Assembly: GCA_023443625.1 (NCBI GenBank)
Contig: JAEZTQ010000005.1
Location: 124,001-188,000, forward strand
Direction: 5' to 3'
DNA length: 64,000 nucleotides
Source of the DNA: Bacillota bacterium
GTDB taxonomy: Bacteria > Bacillota_A > Clostridia > Lachnospirales > Lachnospiraceae
Part shown: one piece after another, positions 53,873 to 63,373 of the stretch
How positions within the stretch are numbered: position 1 is the first letter of the stretch
Layout: each line of letters begins with the position of its first letter
Made by a program: the position numbers and the translations under genes
The notes under the pieces: generated by a model
Database searches by the model: none
Told to the model about the DNA's origin: nothing
What the model saw: only the letters and a program-made list of their open reading frames with translations

Positions 53873-54607
53873 TTATTCCTGCAATGGATTATTCACTTTT
53901 GATTTACTTCGCAGTGCTTGGATTGCCTGATATGCAGCTTCCTGTTCTGCTCCTTTTTTAGTCCTGCCTACCCCACATCCTATTTCATCATTACCTACGT
54001 ATACAGCAATCTTAAAGGTTTTGTTATGATCCGGCCCCTCCTCAGATATAAGTTTGTAACGAAGTTTTTGCTTGTTATTATCATTTTGAATAATTTCTTG
54101 TAAAATAGTTTTACTATCGAAAAAGAGATCTTTATTTTTAATATCAGCAAGTATAAATTCGTGAATAAACTCTTTTGCATTAGTAAAACCACCGTCAAGA
54201 TAAATAGCACCAATAATAGCCTCAAGGGTATCGGATAATATGGAATCCCTGTTTCTTCCGCCGGATATATCCTCTCCTTTACCAAGAAGTAGAAAATCGC
54301 CAATATTTAAATCTCTGGCACATCTTGATAAAGTCTGCTCGCATACAATGCTGGCTCTAAGCTTTGTTAAGTCACCCTCACTGAGATTGGTATATTCCTT
54401 ATATACTGTCTCGCTGGTAATAAGTTCCAGAACCGCATCTCCCAAGAATTCCAACCGTTCATTATTCTTTTCTTTATCCAGCCGCATCTCATTAGCATAG
54501 GAGCTGTGAGTCAATGCATGTAACAAAATAGTTAGATCAGAAAAATGATACTTGATTCTATCTTCCAATACAAGCAACTTATCGTTTTCCTTTTTGCGCA
54601 ATTTCAT
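53873..54607 (-). CDS. rnc: Ribonuclease III
   Basis: 244 residues from the ATG at 54607. AAGGAGGT is 13-14 bases away, longer than usual, and no better start exists. The catalytic signature NERLEFLGDAVLELI (about 48-62) and the second acidic cluster DTLEAIIGAIYLDGG (about 119-133) are intact. The double-stranded RNA-binding domain is at about 168-236 (YKLISEEGPDHNKTF ... GAEQEAAYQAI). It processes rRNA precursors and structured mRNAs. It lies about 70 bases before smc. Confidence 0.96.
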   Translation of the reverse strand: MKLRKKENDKLLVLEDRIKYHFSDLTILLHALTHSSYANEMRLDKEKNNERLEFLGDAVLELITSETVYKEYTNLSEGDLTKLRASIVCEQTLSRCARDLNIGDFLLLGKGEDISGGRNRDSILSDTLEAIIGAIYLDGGFTNAKEFIHEFILADIKNKDLFFDSKTILQEIIQNDNNKQKLRYKLISEEGPDHNKTFKIAVYVGNDEIGCGVGRTKKGAEQEAAYQAIQALRSKSKVNNPLQE

Positions 54608-54655
54608 GTATTTAAATAATACCTCCTTCCCATAATTAATCTGCAAGCCTATATG

Positions 54656-54696
54656 AAAAGCCCATAAATAAGGCAAGCCTTATTCACAGGGCTTTT
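54656..54696 (-). terminator. Terminator between acpP and rnc
   Basis: AAAAGCCC pairs with GGGCTTTT, with AATAAGG / CCTTATT stacked inside, giving a near-continuous 15-bp hairpin. T runs follow on both strands. It would partly insulate rnc from the plsX-acpP transcript. Confidence 0.75.
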
Positions 54697-54771
54697 ATTT
54701 AACATATTTTATTATTTACAAATTCATCAATATTGATTTATAGTTTAACAAATAAAAATCAAAAAATATAC

Positions 54772-55005
54772 CTAATTATTCATTGCATTCTTAATCTGCT
54801 CAATTGCATCTCCAACAGTAACGATGTTCTCTGCCTCTTCATTTGCAATTTCGATATCAAACTCTTCTTCAATACCCATAATTATCTGAAACACATCCAG
54901 TGAATCAGCACCTAGATCATCCACAAAAGTGGTCTCCGTAGTAATCTCATCTTCGTCTACATTTAATACTTCGCTAATAATTTTTTGTAATTTTTCAAAT
55001 TCCAT
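54772..55005 (-). CDS. acpP: Acyl carrier protein
   Basis: 77 residues, acidic four-helix protein. The phosphopantetheine Ser is at about 35 in DDLGADSLDVFQIIMGIEEEF. It carries growing fatty-acid chains as thioesters. It follows plsX by 20 bases; PlsX takes acyl groups from acyl-ACP, so the pair belongs to the lipid-synthesis route completed by PlsY and GpsA at 20.9-22.6 kb. Confidence 0.98.
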   Translation of the reverse strand: MEFEKLQKIISEVLNVDEDEITTETTFVDDLGADSLDVFQIIMGIEEEFDIEIANEEAENIVTVGDAIEQIKNAMNN

Positions 55006-55025
55006 AACAATTCACCCTTCTTTTA

Positions 55026-56036
55026 TTATTCATTATTATTAAGTTTGTTTTTAATCTTATCATTTATATGCTGCTTAGTAAATGTTACACATTGTATAAT
55101 AGAATTACTTATTTCAACACTTTTAGAATTACCATGTGTTTTTACCACTAGACCATTTAATCCCAGCAATGGAGCACCACCATATTTCGATGAATCAAAG
55201 TCTTTTAAGGTTTCTTTTAAAGCCGGCTTACATAATAGAGCTCCGATTTTACTTTTCGTTGTACTCATTAGCCCTGTCTTTATTTTCTTCACTAATGCTG
55301 TTCCTAAGCCCTCATACAGTTTAAGTATAACATTACCTACAAATGCCTCACATACAATAACATCTGCACCACCGTTAGGGATTTCTCTTGCTTCAATACT
55401 TCCGATAAAATTAATATCATTACAGTTTTTCAAAAGAGGAAAGGTTTCTTTCACTAGCATATTACCTTTCTCTTCTTCAGCTCCAATATTTACAATAGCA
55501 ACTCTTGGGTTCTTTATTCCAATAACATTCTCCATATAAATGGATCCCATTTTGGCAAACTGAACCAAATGAGAAGATCTTGCGTCTACATTAGCTCCAC
55601 AGTCCACTAGCAAGGAGACACCATTCACCGTAGGAATTAAAGGTGCGAGGGGTGGTCTCTCCACTCCAGGTATTCTTCCTATAATCAGCTGACCACCAGC
55701 TAATACTGCTCCGGTGCTACCAGCTGAGACAAATGCATCTGCTTCTCCATGCTTAACCATGTTCATCGCTACTACAATAGAGGAGTTTTTCTTACGTCTA
55801 ATTGCCATAACCGGTGCTTCATTATTCGTTATGATTTCAGGCGCATGTACGACCGTAATACGTTCTTTGTCATAATTATACTCCCGTAATCCCTTTAAAA
55901 TAACCTCTTCATCGCCAGTAAGAATTACTTTAATATCTGTATTCTCTGATATCGCTAGCACTGCTCCTTTAATTATCTCAGCAGGTGCGTTATCGCCGCC
56001 CATGGCATCAACTGCAACCGTAATTAATTTCTGCAT
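55026..56036 (-). CDS. plsX: Phosphate acyltransferase PlsX
   Basis: 336 residues. Family motifs are VAVDAMGGDNAPAEIIKGA at the N-terminus, AIRRKKNSSIVVAMNMVK, SAGSTGAVLAGG, LVDCGANVD and GGAPLLGLNGLVVKTHGNS near the C-terminus. It converts acyl-ACP to acyl-phosphate for PlsY. Usually rpmF precedes plsX, but here the upstream gene is cheR, separated by about 220 bases with a terminator. Confidence 0.97.
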   Translation of the reverse strand: MQKLITVAVDAMGGDNAPAEIIKGAVLAISENTDIKVILTGDEEVILKGLREYNYDKERITVVHAPEIITNNEAPVMAIRRKKNSSIVVAMNMVKHGEADAFVSAGSTGAVLAGGQLIIGRIPGVERPPLAPLIPTVNGVSLLVDCGANVDARSSHLVQFAKMGSIYMENVIGIKNPRVAIVNIGAEEEKGNMLVKETFPLLKNCNDINFIGSIEAREIPNGGADVIVCEAFVGNVILKLYEGLGTALVKKIKTGLMSTTKSKIGALLCKPALKETLKDFDSSKYGGAPLLGLNGLVVKTHGNSKSVEISNSIIQCVTFTKQHINDKIKNKLNNNE

Positions 56037-56205
56037 ATTATCCTCCGTTCATAGCTAATAAACTTATAATACGTAGTATACATATGACAATGTTAGCTAA
56101 TCTATTAAACAATATACTCGATATCATTACAAAAATCAACCACATTTTTGAACTGTTTGTATCAAGCATTTATTGGCAAAAAGAAATGGTTCTAAATATA
56201 GTAAT

Positions 56206-56232
56206 GGAGCGGGATTTAGAAAATCCCGCTCC
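56206..56232. terminator. Terminator downstream of cheR
   Basis: A perfect 12-bp GC-rich stem (GGAGCGGGATTT, AGA loop, AAATCCCGCTCC) lies 22 bases after the cheR stop. A moderately T-rich stretch follows on the minus strand. Confidence 0.7.
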
Positions 56233-56254
56233 AGACAAAAACCTTTTGTTATTA

Positions 56255-57034
56255 TTATGCTTTCTTATAAAAAAACGATTTATAATTATTAAAACCTATT
56301 TGCTGCGATTGAATGATCTGTTCTGTGCTTCCTACAAATAAAAGTGCATCCTTTTTCAGTGCTTTATGAAAATCTACATAAATTTTATTCTTAGCCTCAT
56401 CAGTGAAATAAATAAGGACATTACGGCACACAATCAAATCACAACTAGAAGGATATGGATCCTTTAGCAAATCATGCTGTTTAAAATCTACACAGGCTTT
56501 TACAGCATCAGAAATCTGATATGTTCGGTCATTAATTCTTGTGAAATACTTTTTAAGGAATTCCTCAGGCAACCCTTTCAGGCTTTTTTCATGATAAAGA
56601 CCTATTTTTGCTTTCTCTAGAACTTGTTTATCAATATCAGTAGCAATAATCTTTATCTTGTTTAGAGGAAGAAACTTTGAAAGTAGCATAACCAAGGAAT
56701 AGGGTTCATCACCAGTGGAACAAGCGGCACTCCATATCTTTAAATCCCTTCCGAAACGATCCATTAAACTTGGAAACACTTCCTTCTCAAGAAGCACCCA
56801 TTGTTCTGGATTACGAAAGAACTCCGATACATTAATGGTAATATAATTAATAAATTCATCATATGCTGCTTTATCTGCTTTAAGCTTATTCACATACTCC
56901 CCATAAGAACTAATGTTGTGCTTAGCAATCAGAGCTTCAATACGCCTTTTCATCTGACGTTCTTTATAAGAATTCAAATCAATCTTCGTCATATCATAGA
57001 TAGATTGTTTAAAAGCTTCATAAGTTCCGAGCAA
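56255..57034 (-). CDS. cheR: CheR-type protein-glutamate methyltransferase
   Basis: 259 residues. The N-terminal helical domain (about 1-70, YKERQMKRRIEALIAKH) precedes a SAM-dependent methyltransferase domain with FFRNPEQW, IWSAACSTGDEPYSLVMLL (SAM-binding loop), IIATDID and LIVCRNVLIYF. It methylates chemoreceptor glutamates using S-adenosylmethionine. No other chemotaxis or flagellar gene is in the window, so it is an isolated copy beside housekeeping genes, as in some Clostridia. Its stop is close to the plsX promoter region. Confidence 0.93.
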   Translation of the reverse strand: MLGTYEAFKQSIYDMTKIDLNSYKERQMKRRIEALIAKHNISSYGEYVNKLKADKAAYDEFINYITINVSEFFRNPEQWVLLEKEVFPSLMDRFGRDLKIWSAACSTGDEPYSLVMLLSKFLPLNKIKIIATDIDKQVLEKAKIGLYHEKSLKGLPEEFLKKYFTRINDRTYQISDAVKACVDFKQHDLLKDPYPSSCDLIVCRNVLIYFTDEAKNKIYVDFHKALKKDALLFVGSTEQIIQSQQIGFNNYKSFFYKKA

Positions 57035-57064
57035 ATCATTTCTCCTTTGTTCTATGATGTCTTA

Positions 57065-59047
57065 TTATTCTTCAGTAGTCTCTGATGCTTCAGCAACCTC
57101 AGGAGCGGACTCTTCTTCCTTCTCTGGAGCTTCTAAAGCCTTAACACTTAAGCTAATCTTCTTCTCTTCTTTATTAAATTCAACAACCTTAGCTGTTATC
57201 TCTTGACTGATTTTTAGTACATCAGAAGGTTTTTCAACATGATCTCTAGAAATCTGAGAAACATGAAGAAGTGCATCAATACCAGCCTCTAATTCAACGA
57301 ATGCTCCAAAGTCTGTCATACGAGCAACTGTACCAGTTACAACATTACCTACGCAATATTTGGATTCTGCATCAATCCAAGGATTTGCATCTTCAAATTT
57401 TAAGCTAAGAGCAATCTTCTCACCTTGAATATCCTTAACAAAAGCTTTTACTGTATCTCCTACCTTAAATACCTTCTTAGGATTCTCAACTCTACCCCAA
57501 GACATCTCGGAAATATGAAGAAGACCATCCGCACCACCAAGATCGATGAATGCACCGAAATCTGTAATATTCTTAACTGTTCCCTCGATGGTCATGCCAA
57601 TGGATATCCTACTAAATAATTCTTTCTTTAAGGTTTCCTTCTTAGCAACGATTAACTGCTTACGATCACCGATAATTCTTCTCTTCTTAGGATTAAATTC
57701 TGTAATAACAAAGTCAATGGTCTCGCCAGCATATTTTTGAAGATCTTTCTCATAGCTATCTGAAATTAAGCTTGCAGGAATAAATACTCTAGCCTCATCA
57801 ACGATGACACTTAAGCCGCCATTTAATACTGCAGCAACTTTTGCTGTTAAAACTTCCTTCTTCTCGAAAGCTTCCTCAAGTCTCTTGTTACCCTTTTCTG
57901 CAGCAAGTCTCTTATAAGTTAGGGCAACTTGTCCTTCTCCATCATTTACTTTAAGGATCTTAGCCTGCATTACGTCCCCTACATTAACAACAGTTCTTAA
58001 ATCCAGATTTGGAGTATTGGTATATTCATTCTTTGTGATAATACCTTCCGACTTGTAGCCTATATTTAAGATGATTTCATCTTCCTTAACAGCCAAGACA
58101 ATTCCTTCTACAACATCACCGTTGTTTATTTGCACTACTTTCTCTTCTTCCAATAATTGTTCAAAACTCTTTTCTGACATAGCGGTATGAACCTCCTTGA
58201 TAATATTGTTTGGGGTCGATGCCCCTGCTGTAATACCTACGTTTCGATAAGATTTAAATAAACTTAAATCCAGGTCATCAAGTTTCTGTATATAGTAAGT
58301 ATTTTCACATTCTTTTTTGCATATTTCGTATAGCTTTCTTGTATTAGAGCTATGCTTCCCACCTATTACAATCATAGCATCTGATTGGCTTGCCAACCTG
58401 TAGGCTTCTGTTTGCCGATCTTGTGTGGCATTGCAAATCGTATTTAAAACAAGTATATCATAACCCTTTTCCGCAATAATTTCAACTAAATCTTGAAATT
58501 TCTTGTAAGTAAATGTCGTCTGTGCGACAATATACAACTTAACTTCCTTGGGAATATTAAGGGCTTTTGCCTCCGCTTCATTTTCAATCACTGTATAACC
58601 ACAAGAATTAGGTAAAGTCTCATTCTTACGGCACCATCCTTTAATCCCTTCTACTTCCGGATGAGTCCCATTTCCAATTATGATGATATGATGCCCTTCT
58701 ACACTCTTGTTATCGACTGCTTTATGAATTTTTCTAACATAGGGGCAGGTTGCGTTAATAATTTTATGTCCATAAGAAGAAAGTTGTTTATAAAGTTCTT
58801 CCGATACTCCGTGGGAACGTATGATTATTGTTCCCTCAGGTAAGGTTTTTAATTCCTCTGGGTCTTCAATCACTTTAACACCTTTTTTGCATAAATCGTC
58901 AACTACTTCTTCATTATGAATAATTGGACCAAAAGTATATACTCTTTGTCCAGCTTCAACTTCTTTATAAACCAAATCAACTGCTCTTTGGACTCCAAAA
59001 CAAAATCCTGCAGTATTTGCTATTGCTACATTCAAAATATCAGGCAT
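57065..59047 (-). CDS. ispH: Fused IspH (HMBPP reductase) and ribosomal protein S1
   Basis: 660 residues in one frame. Residues 1 to about 285 are IspH: cluster cysteines occur in ANTAGFCFGVQRAVD (Cys16), NATCPYVRKIH and NTICNATQDRQ, with the SHGVSEE and GNGTHPEV segments. Residues about 300-640 hold four S1 RNA-binding repeats, two closely matching the TDFGAFxxL...LLHxS pattern. An acidic tail ends the protein. IspH makes IPP and DMAPP in the MEP pathway; S1 aids mRNA binding by the ribosome. The fusion is known in clostridia and a cmk neighbour is usual. No frameshift separates the halves. Confidence 0.96.
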   Translation of the reverse strand: MPDILNVAIANTAGFCFGVQRAVDLVYKEVEAGQRVYTFGPIIHNEEVVDDLCKKGVKVIEDPEELKTLPEGTIIIRSHGVSEELYKQLSSYGHKIINATCPYVRKIHKAVDNKSVEGHHIIIIGNGTHPEVEGIKGWCRKNETLPNSCGYTVIENEAEAKALNIPKEVKLYIVAQTTFTYKKFQDLVEIIAEKGYDILVLNTICNATQDRQTEAYRLASQSDAMIVIGGKHSSNTRKLYEICKKECENTYYIQKLDDLDLSLFKSYRNVGITAGASTPNNIIKEVHTAMSEKSFEQLLEEEKVVQINNGDVVEGIVLAVKEDEIILNIGYKSEGIITKNEYTNTPNLDLRTVVNVGDVMQAKILKVNDGEGQVALTYKRLAAEKGNKRLEEAFEKKEVLTAKVAAVLNGGLSVIVDEARVFIPASLISDSYEKDLQKYAGETIDFVITEFNPKKRRIIGDRKQLIVAKKETLKKELFSRISIGMTIEGTVKNITDFGAFIDLGGADGLLHISEMSWGRVENPKKVFKVGDTVKAFVKDIQGEKIALSLKFEDANPWIDAESKYCVGNVVTGTVARMTDFGAFVELEAGIDALLHVSQISRDHVEKPSDVLKISQEITAKVVEFNKEEKKISLSVKALEAPEKEEESAPEVAEASETTEE

Positions 59048-59067
59048 CCTTTACTATTACAAATTTA

Positions 59068-59730
59068 TTATTTACGGATATAGGAGATAATCTTATTAAC
59101 AACTTCATCAATTGTCATATGGGAGCAATCTAAAAACACTGCATCCTCAGCCTGTTTTAAGGGAGCAAATTCTCTGGTCATATCACGATGATCTCGTTCC
59201 ATTATATCCTTCTCAATCAAATCCATATCAGCAGCTATACCTCTACTTTTAAGCTCTGCCCATCTTCTCCTAGCACGTTCCTTTGAAGTTGCTGTCAGAT
59301 AGACTTTTAGATCAGCATTGGGAAGTACATAAGTTCCGATGTCCCTGCCATCCATTACAACATTCTCTTGTTTGGCAAGCTTTTGCTGAAGTTCAACCAA
59401 TTTAAGCCTTACCTCTTTATTAACTGAAGTTGCACTAGCCATGTTACCAACTTCTTCTGTCCGAATCAGACCGTTAACATTCTCACCATTAAGAATAACC
59501 AACTGCTCTCCATCCTTATATTCAATGGTTACATTCACGTCCTTACAAGCTTTTTCAATTTTATCACTCTGTGCTGCATCAATCTGATTTCTTAAAAAAT
59601 GTAATGCCATAGCCCGATACATTGCACCAGTATCTACATAGATAAACCCAAGTTCTTTTGCAATTCTCTTTGCTATGGTACTTTTACCGGCTCCGGCCGG
59701 CCCGTCAATTGCAAGATTAAATTTCTTCAT
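59068..59730 (-). CDS. cmk: Cytidylate kinase
   Basis: 220 residues from the ATG at 59730 (MKKFNLAIDGPAGAGKS), about nine bases after GGAGG; the upstream frame extension lacks a site. The P-loop is GPAGAGKST (about 10-18). The CMP-binding region shows YVDTGAMYRAMALH and MDGRDIGTYVLPNADLKVYLTAT, with RARRRWAEL following. It phosphorylates CMP and dCMP. It lies 20 bases before ispH-rpsA, a conserved arrangement because cmk and rpsA are neighbours in most bacteria. Confidence 0.97.
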   Translation of the reverse strand: MKKFNLAIDGPAGAGKSTIAKRIAKELGFIYVDTGAMYRAMALHFLRNQIDAAQSDKIEKACKDVNVTIEYKDGEQLVILNGENVNGLIRTEEVGNMASATSVNKEVRLKLVELQQKLAKQENVVMDGRDIGTYVLPNADLKVYLTATSKERARRRWAELKSRGIAADMDLIEKDIMERDHRDMTREFAPLKQAEDAVFLDCSHMTIDEVVNKIISYIRK

Positions 59731-59800
59731 GGCAATTACCCTCCGAGTTACTAATTTATAGAAATATGAATTAGCAGACCAATTCATCCTCTATTTCATA

Positions 59801-61036
59801 TTATTTGACTGATATACCTGCAAGATACGCAGTTGACCAGGCAATCTGTAGATTGAAACCACCGGTTAAAGCATCTAAATCCAAGACTTCGCCAATGTAA
59901 TATACATTCTTTATTAGTTTTGATTCCATTGTAGAAGGATTAATCTCTTTCACATCAATTCCTCCCCTAGTAATAACCGCCTGATTATAGTCACTAAGCT
60001 TGGTAATATGAAGGGGGAAATTTTTAAGAAGATTAACCAGACGTAATCTTTCTTCCTTTGTCACAGAATTTACTTTCTTTTCCGAATCAATATGGCTTAG
60101 TCGAATGATAACATCAATTAATTTATTTGGCAATAGGCGGTCAAGACAATTCTTAAATTGTTTATTTTTAAATTCCTCAAAATCCCGTAAGATTCGTGCG
60201 TCTAATTGCTCTACGGTCAAAGCTGGTTTCAAATCAATACTAAGGGTTAATGGTTCCTGCTTAATAATATATGGAACTAGATAACTACTAGCACTTAGAA
60301 TAACCGGGCCACTTACTCCAAAATGTGTAAATAGCATTTCACCAAAATCCTCATAGATTTGTTTATTGCCAGCAGTAATTTTTATTTGAATATTCTTTAA
60401 GGAAAGCCCCATAAGCTCTTTTACAAAGCCTTCCTTCACATGCACTGGCACAAGGCAAGGATGTAAATCCGTAACCCTATGTCCCATAGACTTGGCAAAA
60501 TTGTAACCATCTCCTGTTGAACCTGTGGTTTGATAGGATAAACCACCCGTTGCTACAATTACTGCATCTGCTACATATTCTTCTTTTGAGTTTTTTAGAA
60601 GGAGGCTATGAAAGCTCCCCTCCTTTGTAATGATCTTTGACACTTCACTGTGATATCGAACCATTACACCCTGACCTTCCAGTTCTCTTTTTAGAACTGC
60701 AATGACATCGCTTGATTTATCCGAGGTTGGAAATACTCTATTACCTCGCTCTACCTTAATGGCTAGTCCCAGTTGTTCAAAGAAATCCATGGTGTCATAA
60801 TTGCTAAAGGTATGATATGCCCGGAATAAGAATTTGGGATTAGTAACAAGCTGTTCAAAGAACTCATCTTTATCACAGGCGTTAGTCAGATTACATCTAC
60901 CTTTACCGGTGATAAATAATTTCTTACCTAGCTTTTCATTCTTCTCAAACAAAACCACCTGATGCCCGCTTCTAGCAGCAATAATTGCTGACAGCATTCC
61001 GGCAGCTCCGCCTCCCACTACCAGTACCTTGCTCAT
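59801..61036 (-). CDS. FAD-dependent oxidoreductase of the HI0933/YhiN family
   Basis: 411 residues from the ATG at 61036, eight bases after GGAGA (AATGGAGATCTAT). The N-terminal dinucleotide-binding motif is VLVVGGGAAGMLSAIIAARSG, with KLGKKLFITGKGRCNLTN as the family signature. VIVATGGLSYQTTGSTGDGY and the C-terminal GEVLDLDALTGGFNLQIAWSTAYLAG complete the FAD site. The family is widespread and its physiological reaction is not established. It precedes cmk by about 70 bases and is probably in the same transcript. Confidence 0.92.
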   Translation of the reverse strand: MSKVLVVGGGAAGMLSAIIAARSGHQVVLFEKNEKLGKKLFITGKGRCNLTNACDKDEFFEQLVTNPKFLFRAYHTFSNYDTMDFFEQLGLAIKVERGNRVFPTSDKSSDVIAVLKRELEGQGVMVRYHSEVSKIITKEGSFHSLLLKNSKEEYVADAVIVATGGLSYQTTGSTGDGYNFAKSMGHRVTDLHPCLVPVHVKEGFVKELMGLSLKNIQIKITAGNKQIYEDFGEMLFTHFGVSGPVILSASSYLVPYIIKQEPLTLSIDLKPALTVEQLDARILRDFEEFKNKQFKNCLDRLLPNKLIDVIIRLSHIDSEKKVNSVTKEERLRLVNLLKNFPLHITKLSDYNQAVITRGGIDVKEINPSTMESKLIKNVYYIGEVLDLDALTGGFNLQIAWSTAYLAGISVK

Positions 61037-61090
61037 ATAGATCTCCATTCTATCAAATATTAATAATCAAATATGACTTCCTAATCAAAG

Positions 61091-61145
61091 ATAAAATAAT
61101 ATTAGGTAATTGACGAATATATTCCAAAGTATCGCAATTACCTAA
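61091..61145 (-). terminator. Terminator of the GerMN lipoprotein gene
   Basis: On the minus strand TTAGGTAATTG pairs with CAATTACCTAA (11 bp, extended by CGA/TCG), followed by TATTATTTTATC. It starts 20 bases after the stop. Confidence 0.8.
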
Positions 61146-61165
61146 CACCTGATTCATATTCAGTT

Positions 61166-61810
61166 TTATCTTTCCATGTAAGCTTCATTTACTTCCATTT
61201 CATAAACACCACTAGCATAGACCTGACCTTCTATTCGAAAAATAACTTTGTTACAATCGGTATTGTCAAGCAAGCTATAAGCAAATGCATCTAAGATTGA
61301 TCCTTCATATCCTGAACCCATATTAGAAGCTGGGGAATTATCCTTCGTAAAGCTTACAATAACAGCATCCTTCTCTATTGTAACACTATCTTTACCTATG
61401 GTTATGGATTGATCGGCTAATACTTCTATTACCGTATCTACAATTAACTCCGGTGTAAGTTCAATGCCCTCTGGAATACGGGAAGTTACAACCTCTATAT
61501 TACCATCTTCAGCATTCACTGTATAAACCTGAAGATCCATATTCGCTGCTGCTTGCTTTAATTGTTCTGTTGGTAAGGGGCTAACATTAGTCACTGAATT
61601 AACAGGATCAGGAGTTGCCTCATTGTCATCATTATTATCTTTTTTATTGCCTTCTTCTTTCCCTTTATCATCAGGTGTTTCTGTAATTTCTGTATTAATC
61701 TTCTTGTCAGATTCATCAAATATACCAAAACTGAATTTATCACATCCAGCTAAAAGGAAGATTCCTGACAAAAGAATTACCAATATAAACTTCTTATTGA
61801 ATCGTACCAT
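61166..61810 (-). CDS. GerMN-domain lipoprotein
   Basis: 214 residues. The signal peptide ends in a lipobox (IFLLAGCDKF). A Lys/Glu/Asp/Asn-rich linker (about 35-75) leads to a domain (about 85-205) with IEVVTSRIPEG, IVDTVIEVLADQSI and a C-terminal NKVIFRIEGQVYASG. That pattern matches GerMN domains of spore-germination and cell-envelope lipoproteins, though the match is by eye. It would be anchored on the outside of the membrane. It is a single-gene unit, with a terminator after it and cinA ending about 120 bases upstream. Confidence 0.7.
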   Translation of the reverse strand: MVRFNKKFILVILLSGIFLLAGCDKFSFGIFDESDKKINTEITETPDDKGKEEGNKKDNNDDNEATPDPVNSVTNVSPLPTEQLKQAAANMDLQVYTVNAEDGNIEVVTSRIPEGIELTPELIVDTVIEVLADQSITIGKDSVTIEKDAVIVSFTKDNSPASNMGSGYEGSILDAFAYSLLDNTDCNKVIFRIEGQVYASGVYEMEVNEAYMER

Positions 61811-61931
61811 ACTATATCTCCATAAATGACTTTTTTTAAGTTTCTATCATTATAATAGGACATAACTGTGTCATTATTATGGTATTATGGCCATTTTTTA
61901 AAAATAATTGCATTTGTATCTATTTTTTAAA

Positions 61932-63191
61932 TTATAAGCTCTTAAGCATGCTTCGTCGCAACAAATCCATGGCATAAATAACACTAAGTTCACGGATTTT
62001 CTGACGATTACCCTTTAATCTGTATTCATTTACATGGACTTTATCTTTTACAAAACAAGCAATATAGACAAGTCCCACAGGCTTTAGCTTTGTTCCACCT
62101 TCCGGTCCTGCAATACCTGTAATCGCCAGTGCTGCAGCTGCACCAGTGGCCTTTGCTGTACCTATAACCATTTCTCTTGCTACTTCCTCGCTAACTGCTC
62201 CATATTCTCGTAAGGTTTCCTCTTTCACTCCAAGGTATTTCATTTTTGCTTCATTAGAATAGGTGATAAAACCTTCCTTAAAGACATCTGAAACTCCAGG
62301 CACATTGACAAAACGCCCAGATAACAATCCTCCGGTACAGGATTCTGCTGTAGAAAGAACTAATTTTCTCTTCTGTAACTCTTTTACAACAACCTCTTCT
62401 AAGGTTTCTTTTTCCTCTGTAGTATAGATGTTTTCTTTAAAACGGAGAAAGAGCTCTTCTACTACGGGCTTTAGAAGCTTTTGGGCCTCTTCTTCATTAT
62501 CAGCTGCCGCAGTTACACGAAAATGCACCTCTCCTTCCTTTGCATAAGGTGCTATGGTGGGATTACTTTGGCTGTCAATCAAGTCTAATATATCTGTCTC
62601 AGCCTTGCTCTCTCCTATGCCACAGATTTTAATCATTCTAGAAACAAAGACCTTTTCCTGCTTCTTCTCAAGATAGGGAAGAATATGCGCCTCAAACATG
62701 GGTGTCATCTCCAAAGGAGGTCCCGGCAGTAAGATAATGACCTTTCCCTCATGCTCTACAATATAACCAGGAGCAGTTCCGTTATCGTTGTCTACAACGA
62801 TAGAACCTTTTATTTTCATGGCCTGTTTCCAATTATTATCTGTAATAACCCTTGGAACTGTACTACCACTGTATCTAAAATTAAAATAAGAAGTAATCCG
62901 TTCCTTAGAAGTCTCGTCCATCACAAGCTCTAGATTTAAGACCTGAGCCAGAGCTTCCTTGGTCATATCATCCTGGGTAGGACCAAGACCACCGGTTAAG
63001 ATAAGAATATCACAACGCTGCAAGGAAGCCTTAACAACCTCACAGAGTCTCTTGGTATTGTCTCCGACGGTCATTTGATAATAAAGGGTAAAACCTAGCT
63101 CTGCACACTTTTTTGATAAATAATTGGCATTGGTGTTAACGATATTGCCAAGCAGTAATTCTGTTCCTACGCTAATTAATTCCACTGTCAT
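61932..63191 (-). CDS. cinA: CinA: competence/damage-inducible protein with NMN amidohydrolase domain
   Basis: 419 residues. The N-terminal MoCF-like domain (about 1-170) has ELISVGTELLLGNIVNTNANYLS, LILTGGLGPTQDDMTKEAL and LLPGPPLEM. The C-terminal CinA domain (about 260-415) has LSTAESCTGGLLSGRFVNVPG with the catalytic Ser, SEEVAREM and ALAITGIAGPEGG. It hydrolyses NMN (pyridine nucleotide salvage) and may have an ADP-ribose pyrophosphatase activity. pgsA lies upstream, the usual pgsA-cinA-recA order, except that recA here is elsewhere at 46.5 kb. Confidence 0.95.
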   Translation of the reverse strand: MTVELISVGTELLLGNIVNTNANYLSKKCAELGFTLYYQMTVGDNTKRLCEVVKASLQRCDILILTGGLGPTQDDMTKEALAQVLNLELVMDETSKERITSYFNFRYSGSTVPRVITDNNWKQAMKIKGSIVVDNDNGTAPGYIVEHEGKVIILLPGPPLEMTPMFEAHILPYLEKKQEKVFVSRMIKICGIGESKAETDILDLIDSQSNPTIAPYAKEGEVHFRVTAAADNEEEAQKLLKPVVEELFLRFKENIYTTEEKETLEEVVVKELQKRKLVLSTAESCTGGLLSGRFVNVPGVSDVFKEGFITYSNEAKMKYLGVKEETLREYGAVSEEVAREMVIGTAKATGAAAALAITGIAGPEGGTKLKPVGLVYIACFVKDKVHVNEYRLKGNRQKIRELSVIYAMDLLRRSMLKSL

Positions 63192-63240
63192 ATAAATCCT
63201 CCCTTCTTATATATCAATTTCTCCGTTGGGTTTTTTGATC

Positions 63241-63279
63241 TTATCTTATATTCTTATCTTATATCCTTATCTTATATGA
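63241..63279. repeat. 13-bp tandem repeat, three copies
   Basis: TTATCTTATATTC, TTATCTTATATCC and TTATCTTATATGA follow each other in the 182-base gap between cinA and pgsA, about 50 bases upstream of the cinA start. Confidence 0.9.
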
Positions 63280-63373
63280 AAGAACACCATTTATTTATTA
63301 AGACTCCTAAGAGTATATAAATAAATCGTGCTCCTTTCGTAGGTATATCATTTTATTATATTTTCTTCAAATG

